A stretch of DNA of 64,000 bases from NCBI GenBank assembly GCA_031549885.1, contig JAVBPD010000006.1:3642-67641 (forward strand). The letters run 5' to 3'. The notes beneath the pieces are model-generated. The model was not told the origin of the DNA, did not search any database, and worked only from the letters and a program-made list of their open reading frames with translations. The translations under genes and the position numbers were made by a program. Shown piece by piece: positions 60,219 through 64,000 of this stretch (its first letter is position 1; each line of letters begins with the position of its first letter). The DNA is from WQUF01 sp031549885 (lineage in GTDB: Bacteria; Bacillota; Clostridia; Clostridiales; Clostridiaceae).

Positions 60219-60989
60219 TCATTCTTTTATGTGCTTTTTAACTCCATCAATTGCTTGCACAGCAGAAGTTAAGAGGAAACTAGAGTCAAGCCCAAGGCCT
60301 AAAAATGAAAATCCCATTGAAGCATACTTAACTATTTCTTCAGAAGTAAAACAAAAGATGCCAATTTTTTTATTATATTTTTTACATACATCTAAAACTT
60401 TTTTTATAGCATCATGAAGTTTTTCACTGTTGTTTTGTCCAATGACACCTAAAGAACTTGCTAAATCAGTAGGGCCAATAAAAATAATATCAATTCCAGG
60501 AACAGAAGCTATTTCTTCAATGTTTAAAACACCCTCTTCAGTTTCAATCTGCACCATAACCATAATTTCTTTTTCTATGTTAGATATGTACTCTTCCATG
60601 TTGAGCCCATAAAGGCTTGCATGTCCTGCACCAACTCCTCTAATTCCTAAAGCAGGGTAATGGCATGATCTAACTGCAAGTTGAGCATCTTCTTTGCTAT
60701 TAACCATAGGAACCATGATTCCATATGCGCCTGCATCGAGAGCTTGTTTTATTTCAACAGGACTATTTACTGGGATTCGTATAAATGGGGTTACATTTGT
60801 GCCCTTCATGGAATTTATCATGAGCCCTGCAGTTTCAATTGAAATCATTCCATGTTCCATATCGATTATTAAAAAATCAAACCCAGCATGAGATAAAACT
60901 TCTGCTACGCAAGGGGAATTTAATACTAAAAAAGTTCCTAAGACATGTTTTTCATCTTGTAATTTTTGTTTTGTGAAGTTTTTTATCAT
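60219..60989 (-). CDS. HpcH/HpaI aldolase family protein
   Basis: 256 residues. The family motifs are FDFLIIDMEHGMISIETAGL, KQALDAGAYGIMVPMVNSKE, MVQIETEEGVLNIEEI (metal-binding Glu) and GIDIIFIGPTDLASSLG (metal-binding Asp). These pyruvate-type class II aldolases cleave 4-hydroxy-2-oxoacids; related enzymes act on 2-keto-3-deoxy-sugar acids. The substrate is unknown. It stands alone but lies on the same strand as, and 1.5 kb from, a DeoR regulator, with an unrelated ATPase gene between them on the other strand. Confidence 0.92.
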   Translation of the reverse strand: MIKNFTKQKLQDEKHVLGTFLVLNSPCVAEVLSHAGFDFLIIDMEHGMISIETAGLMINSMKGTNVTPFIRIPVNSPVEIKQALDAGAYGIMVPMVNSKEDAQLAVRSCHYPALGIRGVGAGHASLYGLNMEEYISNIEKEIMVMVQIETEEGVLNIEEIASVPGIDIIFIGPTDLASSLGVIGQNNSEKLHDAIKKVLDVCKKYNKKIGIFCFTSEEIVKYASMGFSFLGLGLDSSFLLTSAVQAIDGVKKHIKE

Positions 60990-61193
60990 AAAGATTTACC
61001 CCTTCAATTTGTATCTTGTATATTTTACGCAGAGAAGTAAGACTGCTTGGTTATCGCTTATATATGCTTTTTCTCTCTGCAACTTCTATATACAGTTATT
61101 AATGAACGATTTATAATATATTATAACATATTTTATAATGTAAGTAGATATTTGCAATATCAAAATGTAATTCATTCCAAGGAGGTATGGTCT

Positions 61194-62417
61194 TTGTATA
61201 TAAAGCGTCATATTGAAGATTCGGTTAAAAGAATTTCTAAAATGTTTGGATCTGTCATAGTAACTGGACCTCGTCAAGTTGGTAAAACTACACTTTTAAA
61301 AAAAATTACTGAAAACATGGCTTATGTTAGCTTAGATGATCCAATTATGCTTCAGTCTGCTATTTATGAGCCTGGGACTTTTTTTAAAAATACTCCTCCT
61401 CCAATATTTATCGATGAGATACAATATGCTCCCAATCTTTTTCCTTATATTAAGATAATTATTGATGAAGAAAAAAAGAAAGGTCAATTTTTTTTATCAG
61501 GGTCTCAAAGCTTTAATATGATGAAAAATGTTAGTGAGTCATTAGCAGGGCGCATTGGAATCCTTAATTTATTAGGCTTTTCGCTTAGGGAATTATTAGA
61601 TATTAATTTTAATAAACCTTTTATACCAACTGAGGAATACTTTAACGAAAGAAAAAATTATTTAAAAGAGTTTGAGTACAAAGATATCTGGAAAATAATC
61701 CATAGAGGTAGTATGCCTGAATTAGCTGTAAATAAAGACTTTGATTGGCAACTATATTATGCTTCATATACAAAGACATATATTGAACGAGATGTTCGTC
61801 AGCTTACGCAAGTTGGTGATGAAGTTAAATTTTTAAAGTTCATGACAGTAATAGCAGCTTCTACAGGGCAATTGCTTAACCTTTCTTCGGTATCACGTGA
61901 TATTGGTATAAGCCAACCTACTGCTGATCGTTGGCTATCTATTTTACAAGCTTCTAATATTGTTTATCTGCTGCAACCTTATTACAATAATGTTGCAAAG
62001 AGAACTATAAAAACACCAAAAGTATATTTTATCGATACAGGACTAGCTGCTTATTTAACACGTTGGCTCACGTCAGATGTATTACAAATAGGTGCTCAAG
62101 CAGGTGCTTTTTTTGAAACATTTGTTTTAGCGGAAATTTTAAAAAGTTATTATAATGCAGGTATATTAGACCCTCCTATTTATTTTTATAGGGATAAAGA
62201 TCAAAATGAGATTGATTTTATTATTGTAGAGAATGGCATACTTTATCCTATTGAAGTTAAAAAACATGCAGATCCAAATAAAAATGATATAGATGCTTTT
62301 GAAAAATTAGATAAAATTCATGGAATTAAAAGAGGTTCTGGGGGAGTAATTTGCATGTATGACAATTTAATTACATTAAAAGGTAATGATATGATTATTC
62401 CTTTGAAATATATATAG
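61194..62417 (+). CDS. AAA ATPase with DUF4143 domain
   Basis: 407 residues from TTG 61194, which has AGGAGG 8 nt upstream; longer readings have no site. VIVTGPRQVGKTTLLKKITE is Walker A and PPIFIDEIQYAPNLFPYIKI Walker B with the DE pair; FLSGSQSFNMMKNVSESLAG is the sensor/arginine region. AAA_14 is followed by DUF4143 with TGLAAYLTRWLTSD and the C-terminal EIDFIIVENGILYPIEVKK, which has the spacing of a PD-(D/E)xK nuclease-like core. The family is widespread in bacteria and archaea; its function is unknown, with defence or DNA handling suggested. Confidence 0.9.
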   Translation: MYIKRHIEDSVKRISKMFGSVIVTGPRQVGKTTLLKKITENMAYVSLDDPIMLQSAIYEPGTFFKNTPPPIFIDEIQYAPNLFPYIKIIIDEEKKKGQFFLSGSQSFNMMKNVSESLAGRIGILNLLGFSLRELLDINFNKPFIPTEEYFNERKNYLKEFEYKDIWKIIHRGSMPELAVNKDFDWQLYYASYTKTYIERDVRQLTQVGDEVKFLKFMTVIAASTGQLLNLSSVSRDIGISQPTADRWLSILQASNIVYLLQPYYNNVAKRTIKTPKVYFIDTGLAAYLTRWLTSDVLQIGAQAGAFFETFVLAEILKSYYNAGILDPPIYFYRDKDQNEIDFIIVENGILYPIEVKKHADPNKNDIDAFEKLDKIHGIKRGSGGVICMYDNLITLKGNDMIIPLKYI

Positions 62418-62454
62418 ATTTTATATTAACAAAGTAAAAATAACATTAAAATTA

Positions 62455-62480
62455 GGGGCATGATAAAAAGCCCCTTATTT
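62455..62480. terminator. Terminator between the AAA ATPase and deoR-type genes
   Basis: AGGGGC (62455-62460) pairs with GCCCCT (62471-62476), followed by a T-rich tract. Convergent genes meet here. Confidence 0.7.
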
Positions 62481-63268
62481 TATTCTTTATCAACCACAAT
62501 AACTTTTACGCCTTTTTCTTCTATTTTATTTAATTCATCTTCTACAGCATCCCAATCTGTAATTAATGTATCAAACTTATTTATATCACAGACCTTTATA
62601 AATGCCTTAAAACCTATCTTTTGATTGGGCATTAAGAGAATCTTTTTTCTAGAATTTTCAATAACAGTTCTTTGAAATGTGGCAGTTTCATCTGTTCCAT
62701 TTGAAAAACCAAAATTTGCATCGCATCCGGCACCTGTTATTAAACAAATATCAAAATGCATGTTTTTTATAAATGCAGTTGCAAAACTATCAACTAATGA
62801 GGCAGTTGAATGCATTCTCATTTTTCCACCAGTGATGTAAACTGTTATATTATCCCAAAACTTAAGTTCGTCTGCTAAAGATACAGAATTAACTACAAGA
62901 GTATATCTTATATTTTTGGGAAGGTATCTTAACATGATAAATCCAAGCGATGCACTTGTTAAATACACGATATCATTTTCATGTATAAATTCTACACTTT
63001 TTTTTGCTATAGCATCATAGTTTTCATAAATTTCCATAGTATTAAAATCTCTGTGTCTTGGAGGGTTATAACCAACTTGTATAATTGGAATAGCTCCACC
63101 ATGTGTTCTTTTTAAAAGTCCTTTTTCTTCTAAAATTCTTAAATCCCTACGAGCCGAATCAACAGATACGTCAAACATTTCTTGAATATCACCTATTGAA
63201 ATTCGCCCTTTACTTTGTATTATTTTTAGAATTTCTTGATGACGTTCTTCAATGAACAAAATACACAT
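62480..63268 (-). CDS. DeoR/GlpR family transcriptional regulator
   Basis: 262 residues. The N-terminal HTH (RISIGDIQEMFDVSVDSARR then DLRILEEKGLLKRTHGGAIP) is the DeoR signature. The C-terminal DeoRC sensor domain (about 85-250) has VYITGGKMRMHSTASLVDS and ITGAGCDANFGFSNGTDETA, which bind a sugar phosphate in relatives. No sugar PTS or kinase gene is adjacent, so its regulon is not visible here; the aldolase gene on the same strand is one candidate. AAAGGTGGTG precedes the ATG. A palindrome lies at its likely transcription start. Confidence 0.92.
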   Translation of the reverse strand: MCILFIEERHQEILKIIQSKGRISIGDIQEMFDVSVDSARRDLRILEEKGLLKRTHGGAIPIIQVGYNPPRHRDFNTMEIYENYDAIAKKSVEFIHENDIVYLTSASLGFIMLRYLPKNIRYTLVVNSVSLADELKFWDNITVYITGGKMRMHSTASLVDSFATAFIKNMHFDICLITGAGCDANFGFSNGTDETATFQRTVIENSRKKILLMPNQKIGFKAFIKVCDINKFDTLITDWDAVEDELNKIEEKGVKVIVVDKE

Positions 63269-63290
63269 ACACCACCTTTTATTAAATTTG

Positions 63291-63302
63291 AAGGCTAGCC
63301 TT
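63291..63302. promoter_or_regulatory. 12-bp palindrome at the deoR-type gene start site
   Basis: AAGGCTAGCCTT is a perfect palindrome, unusually GC-rich for the region, located 6-17 bp downstream of the -10 and 23 bp before the ATG. Candidate autoregulatory operator. Confidence 0.55.
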
Positions 63303-63308
63303 ATTAAT

Positions 63309-63336
63309 ATTATATCATGATTATTAATGAATTCAA
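63309..63336 (-). promoter_or_regulatory. Promoter of the deoR-type gene
   Basis: On the minus strand TTGAAT (63331-63336), 16-bp spacer, TATAAT (63309-63314). Confidence 0.65.
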
Positions 63337-63344
63337 GTATAAAA

Positions 63345-63670
63345 CATTAATAAACGTTAATGAAATGATAAAAACATGAAGGGTTAGAGAAAAATATTAA
63401 AAGTTTTATGGATTTTCAAGAAAATAATAACTAATAATTAGACGAGATAAATTTATTAATTCCAAAATGTATAACTTTAGGCTATGATTTTAATTTAGGC
63501 TTTTTTAAAACTATTATCATAGTTAAGTACAAATTTGACTTAAGTATATTAACTGAAGATGTAGTATTAAATACTATATTATAACTGATGATGAATATTG
63601 TTTTATAAGGTTAGTATAACGACTTTGTATTTTAACATACGCCGATTAAACCTCTCTTTTTTATTTTTAA
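63345..63670. other. Intergenic region between the deoR-type gene and the right-edge gene
   Basis: About 325 AT-rich bases without a credible gene. CATTAA-TAAACG-TTAATG (63345-63362) is a 6-bp inverted repeat upstream of the deoR promoter. Nothing else stands out. Confidence 0.5.
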
Positions 63671-63690
63671 AAAAAACAGGTCTGTTTTCT
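63671..63690 (-). terminator. Terminator of the right-edge gene
   Basis: AAAACAG (63673-63679) and CTGTTTT (63682-63688) form an inverted repeat with a minimal loop; on the minus strand a T run follows. Confidence 0.5.
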
Positions 63691-63747
63691 GTATTTAATT
63701 TATATTCATTAAACTATTTTATAAAAATTAATATTATATATCCTAAA

Positions 63748-63996
63748 TTATAACAAATTGCTTAAATCTACATTCTTATCTTTTTTAATTATTTTATCTA
63801 AAGTGCTCTGGGTTACATATCCTCTATTTAAATATTGTGCCATATGCCTTTCATTAACCCTTATTTTTATACAATTTTTGCTTCCTTTTCCATTGAATTT
63901 TATATACCTTTCTTTTATGGAAAGAATTGCATCTAAAACCTCGCAAACTAGCTGGTTATCTAAATTTAATACTATAGTTGTTCTTATAGGAGTCAT
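63748..63996 (-). CDS. Small protein of unknown function at the right edge
   Basis: 82 residues from ATG 63996, but the window ends 4 nt upstream, so its ribosome binding site and any earlier start cannot be seen. The sequence has a possible HTH-like C-terminal half (VNERHMAQYLNRGYVTQSTL then DKIIKKDKNVDL), with a conserved-looking basic middle (RYIKFNGKGSKNCIKIRV). I do not recognise the family. A weak terminator lies downstream. Confidence 0.5.
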   Translation of the reverse strand: MTPIRTTIVLNLDNQLVCEVLDAILSIKERYIKFNGKGSKNCIKIRVNERHMAQYLNRGYVTQSTLDKIIKKDKNVDLSNLL

Positions 63997-64000
63997 TTTC

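Noticed and set aside
1..64000. Mobile elements, prophage or integrated plasmid
   Set aside because: I saw no transposase, integrase, terminal inverted repeats or phage genes, and base composition looks even throughout.

Overview
The window is strongly AT-rich, densely packed chromosomal DNA with clostridial hallmarks: an oxygen-independent flavin/Fe-S enzyme set, a T-box in front of argS, the prmA-rsmE-mtaB-HIT-rpsU-yqeY block, GlpP-type glycerol control, PTS-dependent dihydroxyacetone kinase and AGGAGG-type ribosome binding sites. I read it as Clostridium or a close relative. I see no rRNA or tRNA gene, CRISPR array, prophage or insertion sequence. All family assignments come from motifs read by eye; no database search was run.

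Layout. 1-2221: a dikinase-type enzyme (cut by the left edge) and its TetR regulator, divergent from a small YcxB-like gene across a twin operator. 2410-7010: HEAT-repeat protein, large YfhO membrane protein, CPBP protease. 7154-10531: etfB-etfA-FAD oxidase, the layout of electron-bifurcating lactate dehydrogenase. 10602-11906: GltD-like Fe-S flavoprotein. 12340-17086: adaptor/ATPase/permease exporter with its own two-component system and tandem 11-bp boxes at the promoter. 17178-20491: YdcF, a secreted DUF3298-type protein, a small unknown and an acetamidase-type enzyme. 20590-23162: pstS-pstC-pstA without pstB or phoU. 23436-29106: membrane protein, HTH protein with a large unassigned C-terminus, patatin lipase, NTP-transferase/ModE fusion and an anchored unknown. 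29145-33246: translation and RNA-modification block. 33290-35433: amidohydrolase and a lone adaptor. 35650-43001: glycerol metabolism (GlpA-like dehydrogenase, partner flavoprotein, DUF1667, GlpP, GlpK, convergent DhaKLM). 43127-45396: T-box, argS, ylxP. 45558-50769: P-loop protein, peptidase T and a 1056-residue surface protein. 51152-55614: YjgB-like protein, then MFS pump, GNAT, VOC, WYL regulator and PNPOx-like protein. 55629-59995: Fic protein divergent from a 1070-codon MORN-repeat protein. 60219-64000: HpcH/HpaI aldolase, AAA/DUF4143 ATPase, DeoR regulator and a small unknown at the edge.

How the genes work together. Glycerol can be phosphorylated by GlpK and oxidised by the GlpA-like complex, while DhaKLM phosphorylates dihydroxyacetone from PEP. 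GlpP is encoded in the same run, and a 14-bp terminator stem sits between the promoter and the first gene, as expected for antitermination. The Etf/FAD-oxidase trio would allow lactate oxidation with NAD.

The most striking regulatory object is the leader of the MFS drug-efflux gene (51791-51963). It has a 12-codon leader peptide with its own ribosome binding site, several mutually exclusive RNA stems, and a hairpin that buries the pump's ribosome binding site. This is the architecture of ribosome-stalling antibiotic-inducible attenuators, and I do not recognise this example. Other points of note are the twin operator overlapping both promoters at 1852-1902, two genes whose best Shine-Dalgarno sequence sits exactly 7 nt before an in-frame ATA, a ModE fusion that has lost its nucleotide-binding signature, and the unusually long MORN protein next to Fic.
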